A DNA stretch of 64,000 nucleotides from Acetobacterium sp. KB-1 (GCF_003260995.1 NZ_CP030040.1:248001-312000), one strand, 5' to 3'; positions 26,101 to 33,940 are shown, counted from the first letter of the stretch. Made by a program: numbers and translations. Notes: generated from the letters alone by a model not told the origin.

Positions 26101-26665
26101 CATTTTCAGAGTAGCCGTTAAGAACAACAGCCGGGGTTTAAAAGCGCTGGGGGTTGTTAACACACCAACGGTTCTAAAAACGGCGAAAGCGCTGCTGCTC
26201 TTCGGTGAGGAACCCAATGCAGATCTAAGCGGATACGAATTTTTAATGGTTCAGGATACTCACCTGAGTTCGGCTGCCCAGAATGCCGATGTGGTATTGC
26301 CGGCACTGGCTTTCGCGGAAGTGAACGGTACCTTTGTGAACACAGAAGGCCGACTCCTTAAGGTGAAAAAGTCAGTAGAAAATCCGTTGGGAATTAACAA
26401 TATTAAGATGGTTCAGGCAATTGCTGAAATTTTGGCGGAGGATCTTGGCTCAGTTTGTCCAGGAAAAATTCTAAAGGCTATTGGGGAAACAACCCCAGCA
26501 TTTAAAAACGTTGACATTGGTGAGATTCTAAACACCCAAGATCCGGATGCGGTCAGGGTGGAATTTAAGCCTTATAGTAAAGGACGGCTCTTTACCGAGA
26601 TTCCTTATACTGATTACCTGATGAATGAGATTCAAGGGAAGTTGAATCAAGTTATAAAACACTAA
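23159..26665 (+). CDS. stnC: Fused NuoG-like / GltD-like NADPH subunit of a transhydrogenase (StnC-like)
   Basis: A 1168-aa multidomain protein. In order: [2Fe-2S] domain (Cys 36, 47, 50, 64); GltD-type N-terminal Fe-S domain (Cys 100, 104, 108, 114, then 147, 151, 155); FAD domain with GIIGGGPGGLTAA (~196-208); NAD(P)H site VAIVGGGNTAMDA (~323-335); FAD end GVFAGGDC (~470); a two-cluster ferredoxin (CITCGLCVRVC ~615 and CVSCGQCIAVC ~660); and a NuoG/molybdopterin-oxidoreductase-like part opening with CGYCSAGC (~695). This matches StnC, whose GltD-like part binds NADPH as in NfnB. A formate dehydrogenase is less likely, since the catalytic (Se)Cys/His region and partners are not evident. SD aaaggag lies 8 nt before the ATG. 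Confidence 0.87.
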   Translation: MKQYKMNIDGKEVTGRPGQTILEVARENAIDIPTLCYDERLEIYGSCGLCVVEVAGIPKILKACATEITDNMVVNTKTPRVIESRKTNLELLLSKHIGDCVAPCKRACPGTTDCQGYVGLIANGEFAEALKLIKEQLPLPGAIGRVCPHPCETACRRGEVDEPIAIAWLKRFAADFDMTHDMFMPEIAKASGKTIGIIGGGPGGLTAAYYLIQSGHAVTIYDAMPKMGGMLRYGIPEYRLPKGVVDEEVELIKEMGVVFKNNTRVGVDIPFETIRKNHDAVYVALGAWTSSGLRCEGIDAKGVIGGIELLQQVANNEPIVLGEKVAIVGGGNTAMDACRTALRLGAKEVYNIYRRTKAEMPAEEIEIIEAEEEGVIFKNLTNPIEVIKGTDGQIVKIRLQKMALGEPDASGRRSPVPIDGEEEIIDVDTLILAIGQGINPKGLDDLELTKWNTVLADEQTFRTNLDGVFAGGDCINSGASIVIKAVGDAKKAVPFIEGYLSGEAIAYHEPYFVIRESVDQDYLESIKKNKRPVMTHLAPDARNDNFLEVVEGFSPLQAVEEGKRCLECGCQDYFECKLVAYANEYEVKPERFKGKNPEAKIQDDHPFVIRDNSKCITCGLCVRVCEDIIGVSALGLVDRGFETIVEPALRQPLKDTSCVSCGQCIAVCPTGALREGLIGIKQVPMDTDKTESTCGYCSAGCQIIIESKGDTIIKAIPQKNHQDINQGVMCGRGRFGTNLVQWENRLTTPLIRNKQGELEESSWYDAFVMIAKKSQSIAARYGSDAVKMGISPKYTNEEIFNMTQLAKVLRAETFSFSNREQGEDTVLPGNDAIGDMNAIVTADTILVLGLLPVNNPIVKYKLTQASKKGANIFVINHLESGYDHIADEFITECDDLEFLGEITRYVLENGKLKADVTNLDTLKASLADFEIGDEAQIIGEGLVNAKNLVVVMGDKYITAEASALVGDILGLLGKFDGKRSGIFRVAVKNNSRGLKALGVVNTPTVLKTAKALLLFGEEPNADLSGYEFLMVQDTHLSSAAQNADVVLPALAFAEVNGTFVNTEGRLLKVKKSVENPLGINNIKMVQAIAEILAEDLGSVCPGKILKAIGETTPAFKNVDIGEILNTQDPDAVRVEFKPYSKGRLFTEIPYTDYLMNEIQGKLNQVIKH

Positions 26666-26772
26666 AAGTTTATTCATTTTAAAATTCTGAATCGTTTTAG
26701 TAATTACAAGTACTAAATATTTGCTTGCAATATAATTGAGATAAACTGAATAACCAGAGCTTTCTTTCATAC

Positions 26773-26819
26773 AAAAAGTACCGTTTTGATCGTTTACATA
26801 TCAGAACGGTACTTTTTTT
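26773..26819. terminator. Strong terminator after the stn operon, probably bidirectional
   Basis: AAAAAGTACCGTT pairs with AACGGTACTTTTT, extended inward by TGAT/ATCA, around a ~9-nt loop, with A-run and T-run on opposite sides. The rest of the 304-bp gap (26666-26969) shows nothing further that I can support. Confidence 0.87.
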
Positions 26820-26969
26820 GAGATCGAATAGTAATAAAATTAGAGAGCAACGATGGGTTTGCTAATCTTCTTTACAGATTATCAAAAATACTTCTCGGGT
26901 GACATTAACATGCAAGTTTGCACTTCAAAGGATGGGTTGTTTTTTTTCATTACTCCTATTGGAATATAA

Positions 26970-27713
26970 TTATTGTCCGTTATCTAATTGTCCGTGTTGA
27001 AATCGATTGGCTGATATCGCATAAATTAAGGTCTGGGTTATCCATAAAAATCCAATCAGTAAATAGGGAAAGATACCGATATTAACAGCAATGGAAGTAA
27101 GCATACAAAGTGTCACGGCACCACAATAAACAATATTCATGAGTTGATAGCATCGATAAGCCGCTTTGTAGATAATGAATTTTTCAGCTTCATCACAGCT
27201 TTTAACCCATTCTTTGTCAAAGTTAAAGTCGAGCGGGTTTCCTTTTTTTCCAGGATATAAAACCTTTGTCAATTTTATGGTAAGGACTGTCATAATCAAG
27301 GTGAATGCAGTATTTGCCAAAAAGATAAAGAAGCCTAAAAATTCAAAATCTTCAAGGGTATTAGCAATGGTAATACCGAAAAGGCAGAATCCGGTAATCA
27401 TGGTAACCGAGATAAAAGGAACAAGAAATCCCAGCTGACGGTCAATCTGATCAAAGAGTATATCATTATTTTCTTCCAATTGTTTCACCTTAAGTTTGGC
27501 CGAGAAATATAAAATTAAAATAAGAATCGCACAGAGTCCAAGAAGAATCGCCTGGATTAACAAGTTATTAGTAATTATAAAATTTTGAAAACTGTTAAGA
27601 CTTCTGTTGATTGCAGCCTCACCATAAACAATACTACCTCCCAATAGGCCGCCGATAAAAGCAGATAAAACCAGGATAATAAAAAATTTGATCGTCGAAT
27701 TTAGTTTTTTCAT
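26970..27713 (-). CDS. DUF3169-family membrane protein
   Basis: About 247 aa with hydrophobic segments near residues 10-30 (IKFFIILVLSAFIGGLLGG), 45-65 (LIQAILLGLCAILILIL), 95-120, 130-150 and two near the C-terminus, suggesting 5-6 membrane helices. I place the start at the ATG read from 27713, with SD gagga; a longer start would overlap the regulator. DUF3169 proteins regularly pair with a small XRE regulator, as here: the regulator gene lies immediately upstream with a 4-bp gap. The function is unknown; a role in membrane or antimicrobial-peptide response has been suggested for similar pairs but is not shown by the sequence. Confidence 0.8.
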   Translation of the reverse strand: MKKLNSTIKFFIILVLSAFIGGLLGGSIVYGEAAINRSLNSFQNFIITNNLLIQAILLGLCAILILILYFSAKLKVKQLEENNDILFDQIDRQLGFLVPFISVTMITGFCLFGITIANTLEDFEFLGFFIFLANTAFTLIMTVLTIKLTKVLYPGKKGNPLDFNFDKEWVKSCDEAEKFIIYKAAYRCYQLMNIVYCGAVTLCMLTSIAVNIGIFPYLLIGFLWITQTLIYAISANRFQHGQLDNGQ

Positions 27714-27717
27714 AAGT

Positions 27718-27921
27718 TTACTCCTCTTTGTATAAAAATAGTTCTTCAACAGTTGCACCAAAAACCTTGGCGATTTTTAACGCTAAAATAACAGATGGCG
27801 AATAATCGCCGCGTTCAATCAGGCTAATGGTTTGCCGGGATGTACCGACCAGCTTTCCCAAATCAGACTGATTTAGATTGTTTCGGGCCCGATATTCTTT
27901 TAAACGATTTTCCAATACCAT
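27718..27921 (-). CDS. XRE-family helix-turn-helix repressor
   Basis: A 67-aa stand-alone HTH of the Cro/C1 (XRE) type: NRLKEYRARNNLNQSDLGKL, then the recognition helix in GTSRQTISLIERG and the family tail SVILALKIAKVFGATVEELF. The start is the ATG at 27921 with SD aggaggt; a longer frame upstream would read through the promoter and operators. It heads a two-gene minus-strand operon with the DUF3169 membrane protein. Two identical 16-bp dyads in its own promoter imply autorepression. Confidence 0.9.
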   Translation of the reverse strand: MVLENRLKEYRARNNLNQSDLGKLVGTSRQTISLIERGDYSPSVILALKIAKVFGATVEELFLYKEE

Positions 27922-27972
27922 GCTTGTACCTCCTAAGCCAAACTTAAATTTGGCAAATAAAATTGTCAAAAC

Positions 27973-27988
27973 GACAAATAAAGTTGTC
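27973..27988. promoter_or_regulatory. Putative XRE operator 1
   Basis: GACAA-N6-TTGTC, placed at the predicted transcription start of the xre gene. An additional TTGTC half-site (27963-27967) faces it on the downstream side. Confidence 0.6.
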
Positions 27989-27994
27989 ATTAAT

Positions 27995-28023
27995 AGTATA
28001 CATCTGACAAAGATAGTTGTCAA
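27995..28023 (-). promoter_or_regulatory. Promoter of xre-DUF3169
   Basis: On the minus strand: consensus TTGACA (plus 28018-28023), exactly 17 bp, then TATACT (plus 27995-28000). Predicted start near 27988. Confidence 0.8.
28006..28021. promoter_or_regulatory. Putative XRE operator 2
   Basis: A second GACAA-N6-TTGTC with the same spacing as operator 1, lying in the spacer and overlapping the -35 box of the xre promoter. Binding here would block RNA polymerase. Confidence 0.62.
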
Positions 28024-28069
28024 GTGAGGAATTTGGATTTATTCAATGTTCAATTCGCGATACTTTTGG

Positions 28070-28075
28070 TATAAT
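28070..28075 (+). promoter_or_regulatory. -10 box of the polA promoter
   Basis: A perfect TATAAT 44 bp before the polA ATG. The -35 region (TGTTCA at 28047-28052, 17-bp spacing) is weak. Confidence 0.5.
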
Positions 28076-28119
28076 AATATTTGTTTAATTAAGCAGAAAA
28101 AGATAGAAAGAGAGATCAA

Positions 28120-30762
28120 ATGAAAAGTATCTTAATCGACGGAAACAGTCTTTTTTACCGGACCTTTTATGCCATCCGGGAAATGTCAAATTCGAAGGGC
28201 GTACCGACAAATGCCTTATATGGCTTTGTTAATATATTAGTTAAAATTCAAGAGGAATACCAACCGGATTATTTAGGCGTTGCCTTTGACTTAAAAGGAC
28301 CAACCTTCAGGCATTTAGCCTATGACGACTATAAGGGTGGGCGCCTAAATATGCCTGAGCTTCTGGCCGAGCAGTTTTCAATTCTAAAAGAGTTGCTTAG
28401 AAAGATGGATATTGCCATTGTCGAGTTGGAAGGCTTTGAAGCCGATGATATTATAGGGACCCTGGCAAGCATTGGGTCAGAAAAAGGGATTGATACAGAA
28501 ATCATCACAGGCGATCGGGATGCCTTTCAGTTAGTTGGACCGAGAATTAAGGTGTTGTATACAAAAAAAGGGATCTCCCAACTGGAAGAGGTGGATGAAG
28601 CCTGGGTCAAAGACCAGTACGGATTGACGCCTAAAGATTTGATTGATTTAAAAGCTCTGATGGGAGACAAATCTGACAATATTCCCGGTATTGCCGGAAT
28701 CGGCGAAAAAACAGCAGTTAAGCTGGTTCAACAATATAAAAATCTGGAAGGGATCTATGAGCATATCGACGAGCAAAAAGGTAAGCAAAAGGAAAAAATA
28801 ATCGCCGGAAAAGAGGATGCGTTTATGAGCCGAATGCTGGGAACCATTAAATTGGATGTTCCCTGGCAAGGCGATTTTGAAGAACTGGCCTTTCATAATA
28901 TTTTTAATCCGGAGAGTATCACCTTGCTCAAAGAATTGGAATTTAATACGTTGTTGTCAAAAATAGATGTCGCCGAAACAGTGGATACCATTGAAAAATC
29001 AGTGGCGTTTAGCTGGGTTAAAACTGACTCAGATATGGATGGTTTGTTTAATGATCTCGAAAACACTAAAGAAGTGATCATTTATTATCATCGGGAGGAG
29101 ACGCAGATTTATTTAGCCCTGGGAATTGCAGACCGTTTTTATTATCTGGATTGTTTGGCCGTTAATGACTTGAAATTTTTTGAGAAACTCAAAAAACTTC
29201 CAACGATTAAAACATTGGCGATCATCAGTCAGGATTTAAAGAATCTGATCCATATTTTTCATAAAAATGACATTTTCGAAGTCACCGAAGCGTTTGATAC
29301 TTATATCGCCACCTATCTTTTAAGCCCCGGAGATCAGCGATATGATTTAAAATCGGCAGCTTATCAATATCTCAATCGGACCCTTCGGGATGATGAGGAG
29401 ATGTTTGGAAAAGGTAAAAAAATGCAAAAAGCCAAAGAACTCAATGAGCAGTTACTGGCTGATTATATGATCAAAAACTGTGAAACCATTAAAGATTTAA
29501 AAACCGTTCTGGAAAAAGAACTCAATGAAACAAAAATGATGACCTTGTTTAAAACCATTGAGATGCCTTTGCTGGAAGTGATGGTGTCGATGGAGGAGCT
29601 GGGCTTTAAAATTGATTTAGACCAGCTGGAAGTTTTATCCAGCGAATTTGAAAATAAGCTTACCAGCCTCACCAGTGATATCTATACGTTAGCTGAAACA
29701 GAAAATTTTAACATTAATTCGCCCAAGCAATTAGGAACCGTTCTTTTTGAACAATTAAAGCTACCAGTAATAAAGAAGACTAAAACAGGCTATTCCACCA
29801 ATATTGATGTCTTGGAGCAACTCATCCACTTTCATCCAATCATTGAAAAAATCATCGAATATCGGATGCTGTCGAAGTTGGATTCAACCTACGGTCGGGG
29901 TTTGATGGCTTTTGTTGAGCCCAAAACCCATAAAATATATTCGACCTTTAATCAGACCGTGGCAGCAACCGGACGACTTAGCAGTTCCAATCCCAATTTA
30001 CAGAATATTCCGGTAAAAACCGAAATGGGACGAGAAATCAGACGGGTATTCGTGCCATCGGCGACCGATCGAATGCTGGTGGATGCTGATTATTCTCAGA
30101 TTGAACTTCGGGTCTTAGCCCATCTTTCCGGTGATGAGAATCTGATTGATGCATTTAAAAAAGAACAGGATATCCACACCCGAACCGCGTCGGAGATTTT
30201 TAACGTTTCCCTGGATGCGGTCACAAGAACCCAACGCGGCCAGGCCAAAGCCATCAATTTTGGCCTGATCTATGGCAAGCAGGCCTTTAGTCTCGGGAAA
30301 GATTTGGGAATTTCAAGAAACGAAGCCCAGGATTATATCGACCGTTACTTTTCCCGCTATCCAAAGGTACAGGCCTATATGGAAAATGTCAAGAGCCAAG
30401 CCAAAGAAGAAGGATATGTCACCACCATCTGGGGAAGAAGACGTTACATTCCGGAAATGAACTCCAGAAATGCCATGCTGGTTCAGGCTGGGGAAAGAAT
30501 GGCCTTAAATACGCCCATCCAGGGGAGTGCGGCAGACATTATCAAACTTGCTATGATCAAGGTGTATAACCGTTTAAAAGTGGAGCGTCTGGAAGCCAAA
30601 TTGATCTTGCAAGTGCATGATGAGTTAATCATCGATACCCCTCAAAATGAACATGAGCGGGTAGAACGTCTGATTAAAGAAGAAATGGAAGGAGCGGCTA
30701 AGCTTTTTGTGCCGCTGACTGTTGATGTGAACACCGGGATGTCCTGGTATGATGTGAAATAG
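28120..30762 (+). CDS. polA: DNA polymerase I
   Basis: Gap-filling and Okazaki-primer-removing polymerase, 880 aa. The 5'-3' nuclease domain (1-~290) has DGNSLFYRTFYA, EADDIIGTLA, TGDRDAFQL and GDKSDNIPGIAGIGEKTA. In the middle domain (~300-480) the proofreading motifs are degenerate: no DxE near the start of the domain, and SQDLKNL replaces the usual NxKYD. It is therefore probably exonuclease-dead, as in Bacillus enzymes. The family-A polymerase domain shows DADYSQIELRVLAHLS (motif A), RGQAKAINFGLIYG (motif B) and QVHDELI (motif C). Its stop is 12 bp before coaE, a common Firmicutes pairing. Confidence 0.97.
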   Translation: MKSILIDGNSLFYRTFYAIREMSNSKGVPTNALYGFVNILVKIQEEYQPDYLGVAFDLKGPTFRHLAYDDYKGGRLNMPELLAEQFSILKELLRKMDIAIVELEGFEADDIIGTLASIGSEKGIDTEIITGDRDAFQLVGPRIKVLYTKKGISQLEEVDEAWVKDQYGLTPKDLIDLKALMGDKSDNIPGIAGIGEKTAVKLVQQYKNLEGIYEHIDEQKGKQKEKIIAGKEDAFMSRMLGTIKLDVPWQGDFEELAFHNIFNPESITLLKELEFNTLLSKIDVAETVDTIEKSVAFSWVKTDSDMDGLFNDLENTKEVIIYYHREETQIYLALGIADRFYYLDCLAVNDLKFFEKLKKLPTIKTLAIISQDLKNLIHIFHKNDIFEVTEAFDTYIATYLLSPGDQRYDLKSAAYQYLNRTLRDDEEMFGKGKKMQKAKELNEQLLADYMIKNCETIKDLKTVLEKELNETKMMTLFKTIEMPLLEVMVSMEELGFKIDLDQLEVLSSEFENKLTSLTSDIYTLAETENFNINSPKQLGTVLFEQLKLPVIKKTKTGYSTNIDVLEQLIHFHPIIEKIIEYRMLSKLDSTYGRGLMAFVEPKTHKIYSTFNQTVAATGRLSSSNPNLQNIPVKTEMGREIRRVFVPSATDRMLVDADYSQIELRVLAHLSGDENLIDAFKKEQDIHTRTASEIFNVSLDAVTRTQRGQAKAINFGLIYGKQAFSLGKDLGISRNEAQDYIDRYFSRYPKVQAYMENVKSQAKEEGYVTTIWGRRRYIPEMNSRNAMLVQAGERMALNTPIQGSAADIIKLAMIKVYNRLKVERLEAKLILQVHDELIIDTPQNEHERVERLIKEEMEGAAKLFVPLTVDVNTGMSWYDVK

Positions 30763-30774
30763 CAGGAGCCGGTG

Positions 30775-31353
30775 ATGAGAGTAATAGGTGTAACCGGTGG
30801 GATTGCTTCAGGTAAATCCACTGTCACAGACATCCTAAAAAAACGGTTTAGTTATATTGTCATCGACGCTGATCAATTAGCCAGACAGGCCGTAGAGAGA
30901 GGGAGTCCCGGTTTAATAAAAATAGCTGCAGTCTTTGGACAGGAAGTCATCAAAGAAAACGGTGAACTAAACCGCAGTCTGTTAGGAGAAATGATTGCTA
31001 ATGATGAACAGGCCAGAAAAAAACTAAATGCCATTGTTCATCCAGTAATAAAGAAATTGTATGATTCGCAAATCGCTTTTTATAAAAAATCTGGGATCCC
31101 GACAGTTTTTTATGATTGTCCGCTACTTTTTGAAACGAATCTGCAAAATTGTGTCGATGAAACAATTCTGGTCGTGTCCGATAAAGAGATTCGCATTAAC
31201 CGGATAATGAAAAGAGATAAACTAACCAGAGAACAGGCTACAAAACGTATTGAGATGCAAATGTCTGACGAGGATAAGATCAATCTGGCTGATACGATCA
31301 TTGAGAACAATGGTAGTCTGGATGATCTTCTGATCTCTTCTGATCTCTTCTGA
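30775..31353 (+). CDS. coaE: Dephospho-CoA kinase, C-terminus set by a tandem repeat
   Basis: Phosphorylates dephospho-CoA, the last step of CoA synthesis. The P-loop is GVTGGIASGKST (~5-16); DADQLAR (~32-38), HPVI (~82-86) and DCPLLFE (~115) are family motifs. ATG 30775 is preferred over GTG 30772 by SD spacing. 192 aa. The last codons are written by a 10-bp direct repeat (TGATCTCTTC, 31331-31350), so the natural C-terminus may differ: with one unit fewer the protein would be 10 residues longer, in a different frame. The catalytic core is not affected. Confidence 0.93.
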   Translation: MRVIGVTGGIASGKSTVTDILKKRFSYIVIDADQLARQAVERGSPGLIKIAAVFGQEVIKENGELNRSLLGEMIANDEQARKKLNAIVHPVIKKLYDSQIAFYKKSGIPTVFYDCPLLFETNLQNCVDETILVVSDKEIRINRIMKRDKLTREQATKRIEMQMSDEDKINLADTIIENNGSLDDLLISSDLF

Positions 31354-31355
31354 TC
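31331..31355 (+). repeat. 10-bp tandem repeat at the 3' end of coaE
   Basis: Two exact copies of TGATCTCTTC followed by a partial TGATC and preceded by a degenerate TGATCTTC. The unit length is not a multiple of three, so copy number decides the CoaE C-terminal frame. Confidence 0.8.
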
Positions 31356-31442
31356 ACAACGAATGCTTATTTTACCAGGCGAAAGCTTCTGGTTAAATAA
31401 ATATCAAAACAGAATGGGTTAGTAAATAAAATAAAAAAATAG

Positions 31443-31471
31443 TTGATATTTTTCTTTCATTCCTTTATAAT
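31443..31471 (+). promoter_or_regulatory. Promoter of tRNA-Leu
   Basis: TTGATA (31443-31448), 17-bp spacer, perfect TATAAT (31466-31471), ~33 bp before the mature tRNA 5' end. Confidence 0.8.
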
Positions 31472-31503
31472 AAGAAAACAGGGTCAAAACACCTGTTACT
31501 TAT

Positions 31504-31590
31504 GCGAGGATGGTGGAACTGGCAGACACGCAGGTTTGAGGGATCTGTTGCAGCAATGCAGTGAGGGTTCAAATCCCTTTTCTCGCACCA
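31504..31590 (+). tRNA. tRNA-Leu (anticodon GAG)
   Basis: An 87-nt class II tRNA. The acceptor GCGAGGA (31504-31510) pairs with TTCTCGC (31580-31586); the discriminator is A and CCA is encoded. The anticodon stem CAGGT/ATCTG encloses loop TTGAGGG, giving anticodon GAG, which reads CUC and CUU leucine codons. The long variable arm and the T-loop GGTTCAAATCC are present. It stands alone, with its own promoter and terminator. Confidence 0.96.
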
Positions 31591-31602
31591 CTATTTAGAA
31601 CA

Positions 31603-31641
31603 AAAAGTCGATTGCGCAAGCAGTCGGCTTTTCTTTTTTTT
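31603..31641 (+). terminator. Terminator after tRNA-Leu
   Basis: AGTCGATTGC pairs with GCAGTCGGCT (with G-U pairs), closed by a tight loop, then a T-rich run (31629-31641). Confidence 0.82.
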
Positions 31642-31772
31642 GAAGCTGCGAGACTTCGGTAATTCGTCTCGTGCGTTCACAAAATTAAGTTAAAAAATAG
31701 GATTAATTGTTATGATTATACCGCTGTTTTAAGTTGACTTTATAAAAAAACAGTAAGGATATGAGGTGTAGA

Positions 31773-32600
31773 ATGAAAAAGAAAATAATAACAGGAATTT
31801 TAGCGATTGTGTTATCAATGGTAATGGTGAGTCCCGTACTGGCAGATTCAAAAAGCGCCGGTGTCGCGATTGGAGCTGATAATACTGAAGCGCAACTAAA
31901 AACAGTTTATGACTATTTCAAGATTAAAAGAGGCGATGTTGAAGAAACTGTTGTAACCAATGCGGATGAACGGGAGTATTTAGAAGGTTTGGTATCCCTT
32001 GATAAAATTGGAACGCTGGCCCTTTCCAGTGTTTATGTTCAAGAAAAATCGTCGGGAGGAATCGATCTGGAAACCCATAATATTGATTGGGTAACCGATA
32101 AGATGTATGAATCAGCTTTGGGAACGGCCGGTATCAAAAATGCGAAAGTAATCGTCGCAGCCTATACCCCGGTATCCGGTACAGGTGCCTTAACCGGCAT
32201 TTATAAAGCCTATGAAGTGGCAACCGATACCCGTCTTGATGAAACAGCAAAAACGACGGCAGTTGAAGAAGTGGTGGTCGTTGGAGAACTACAGGATGCC
32301 ATTGGCGATGATGCAGTTAACATTATTAATAGCTTAAAGAGCGAGATTGCCCAAACGAAGACAATGAATGATGATGAAATTCGGGAGCTGATTGTTGAGA
32401 CCGCAGACAAATATGACACTGTTTTGGATGACCAGCAAATTGAAGAGATTTTGAGTCTTGTCAACAAATTTAATGAGTTGAATATGGACCCGGATACATT
32501 TCTTAAATTGGTCGAAGCCGGCCAGAGCACTCAGGGTTTTTTTCAGAAAGCATCGACCTTCTTCGAGGAAATTGGTAACTTTTTTCGCAACCTGTTTTAA
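31773..32600 (+). CDS. Exported DUF1002 protein (YpuA-like)
   Basis: About 275 aa beginning MKKKIITGILAIVLSMVMVS, a typical signal peptide with probable cleavage after VLADS near residue 25; the mature protein would be outside the cytoplasmic membrane. DUF1002 features include IGADNTEAQLKTVYDYF shortly after the signal and a repeated small-residue pattern in the middle (AYTPVSGTGALTGIYKAYE). It ends in an amphipathic FFQKASTFFEEIGNFFRNLF-type helix. I place the start at 31773 with SD gaggtg. The function is unknown in any organism I know of. It is monocistronic. Confidence 0.87.
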   Translation: MKKKIITGILAIVLSMVMVSPVLADSKSAGVAIGADNTEAQLKTVYDYFKIKRGDVEETVVTNADEREYLEGLVSLDKIGTLALSSVYVQEKSSGGIDLETHNIDWVTDKMYESALGTAGIKNAKVIVAAYTPVSGTGALTGIYKAYEVATDTRLDETAKTTAVEEVVVVGELQDAIGDDAVNIINSLKSEIAQTKTMNDDEIRELIVETADKYDTVLDDQQIEEILSLVNKFNELNMDPDTFLKLVEAGQSTQGFFQKASTFFEEIGNFFRNLF

Positions 32601-32645
32601 GGACAGCGAGTCGGATTATTTAATCAACTAAGAAAGAATTAGAAT

Positions 32646-32690
32646 TAAAACGTCATTGTAGTCCGGTGGATTATGATGACGTTTTAGCTT
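32646..32690 (+). terminator. Probable terminator after the DUF1002 gene
   Basis: TAAAACGTCAT (32646-32656) pairs perfectly with ATGACGTTTTA (32676-32686) around a 19-nt loop. The T-run is weak, so efficiency is uncertain. The region 32690-32869 before the HD-GYP gene shows no further supported feature. Confidence 0.6.
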
Positions 32691-32869
32691 TATCTCAGGC
32701 AACAAACGTTTGCAAATTTAGATTGACAAAGATTAAGTAAAAAGTTATCATCGTATTTAAAGAAACAAACTTTAATCAATAAGAAACTAGCTTTTTAATA
32801 GTTCCTAAATAAAAAACAAATCATTCAAAACGGAGTGGTTTATATTGTTTACGGTGGAAGGAAGACACC

Positions 32870-33940
32870 ATGAGATTTGTGCCAATATTTTGCTTGCGAG
32901 AAGGGATGGTTATTGTTTCAGACTTTTTTGGGGAACAAGGAGAGCTGATTCTGGCAAGAAAAACTGTTTTAGATGCAGCATTAATTAATAAAATTCGTAA
33001 GTATAAATGTAGTGGCCTGTATGTCGAAGAAGAACAGGTAGTAAATATACCCATCGTACACACGATCAACAGCAATGTGAGAATGAAGACGGTCAATGGT
33101 ATTAAAGAAATATTTATTTGCAAAGAGAATAACGTGTCGGTCCCAAAAGAACAATTCACAAAAATGGAGAACCAGGTTGAAACGATTGTGGACGCAATTC
33201 TTAAAAGCAAAGAAATGATGCTCAATATGGTTGATCTGAAAGTATTTGATGACTATACCTATTTTCATTCGGTCAATGTAGCGGTTTTATCGATTGGCCT
33301 TGGGACTGCTTTAGGCCTTGATAAAACAGATTTATGTAATCTGGGATTTGGTGCATTACTGCATGACATCGGAAAAGTTTTTGTTCCGAAGTATATTCTC
33401 CATAAGCAAGGACCATTGACTGATAGTGAATTTACAGAAATGAAAAAGCATTCCTATCTAGGGTTTGAATATCTGACAAATGAATATGTAGGAAGTGTTG
33501 GAGCTCAGACCGGTATTTTGGATCATCATGAAAAGTTTTCAGGTGGTGGTTACCCCAATAATGCCAAAGGCGAGGAAATTTCACTCTATGGAAGAATTAT
33601 CTCAATCGCCGATGTTTATGATGCCCTGACATCGGATCGGCCTTACCGAAAAGGGTTACTTCCATCAGAAGCGATCGAGTACATCATGGGCGGAACTGAA
33701 AGCTTATTTGATCCAGATCTCGTTAGTCTGTTTGTCAGAAAAATCGCGCCATACCCGATTGGAACCTCGGTTAAATTAAGCAATGGTATGACGGGTGTAG
33801 TGACTGACAATTTTGAAAGTTACTGCATGCGCCCGAATATTCGGGTATTTAAAAATGGTGATGAGAATGTAAAACCCTTTGATATCTGCCTGGCCGATCG
33901 TCGGGCCTTAAATATTACCGTTGTCGATTTTATCAGGTAG
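32870..33940 (+). CDS. HD-GYP domain phosphodiesterase (cyclic-di-GMP type)
   Basis: 356 aa. An N-terminal ~100-residue module of the kind often preceding HD-GYP domains (VPIFCLREGMVIVSDFFGE...) is followed by an HD-GYP domain (~120-300): HSVNVAVLSIGLG, the metal pair in LLHDIGKVFVP, HSYLGFEYL, DHHEKFSGGGYP (the GYP signature) and ADVYDALTSDRPYRKG. All metal-binding His/Asp positions look intact, so c-di-GMP hydrolysis is likely. No transmembrane or sensor domain is visible. It stands between the DUF1002 gene and adk; the start ATG lacks a strong SD. Confidence 0.9.
   Translation: MRFVPIFCLREGMVIVSDFFGEQGELILARKTVLDAALINKIRKYKCSGLYVEEEQVVNIPIVHTINSNVRMKTVNGIKEIFICKENNVSVPKEQFTKMENQVETIVDAILKSKEMMLNMVDLKVFDDYTYFHSVNVAVLSIGLGTALGLDKTDLCNLGFGALLHDIGKVFVPKYILHKQGPLTDSEFTEMKKHSYLGFEYLTNEYVGSVGAQTGILDHHEKFSGGGYPNNAKGEEISLYGRIISIADVYDALTSDRPYRKGLLPSEAIEYIMGGTESLFDPDLVSLFVRKIAPYPIGTSVKLSNGMTGVVTDNFESYCMRPNIRVFKNGDENVKPFDICLADRRALNITVVDFIR

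Noticed and set aside
20830-26665. Bifurcating Fe-Fe hydrogenase (HydABC)
   Set aside because: No H-cluster cysteine motifs and no HydA-like subunit; the third gene is a NuoG/GltD fusion instead.
23159-26665. Formate dehydrogenase catalytic subunit
   Set aside because: The NuoG-like end carries the [4Fe-4S] motif but I could not find the catalytic (Seleno)Cys-His context or formate-specific neighbours.
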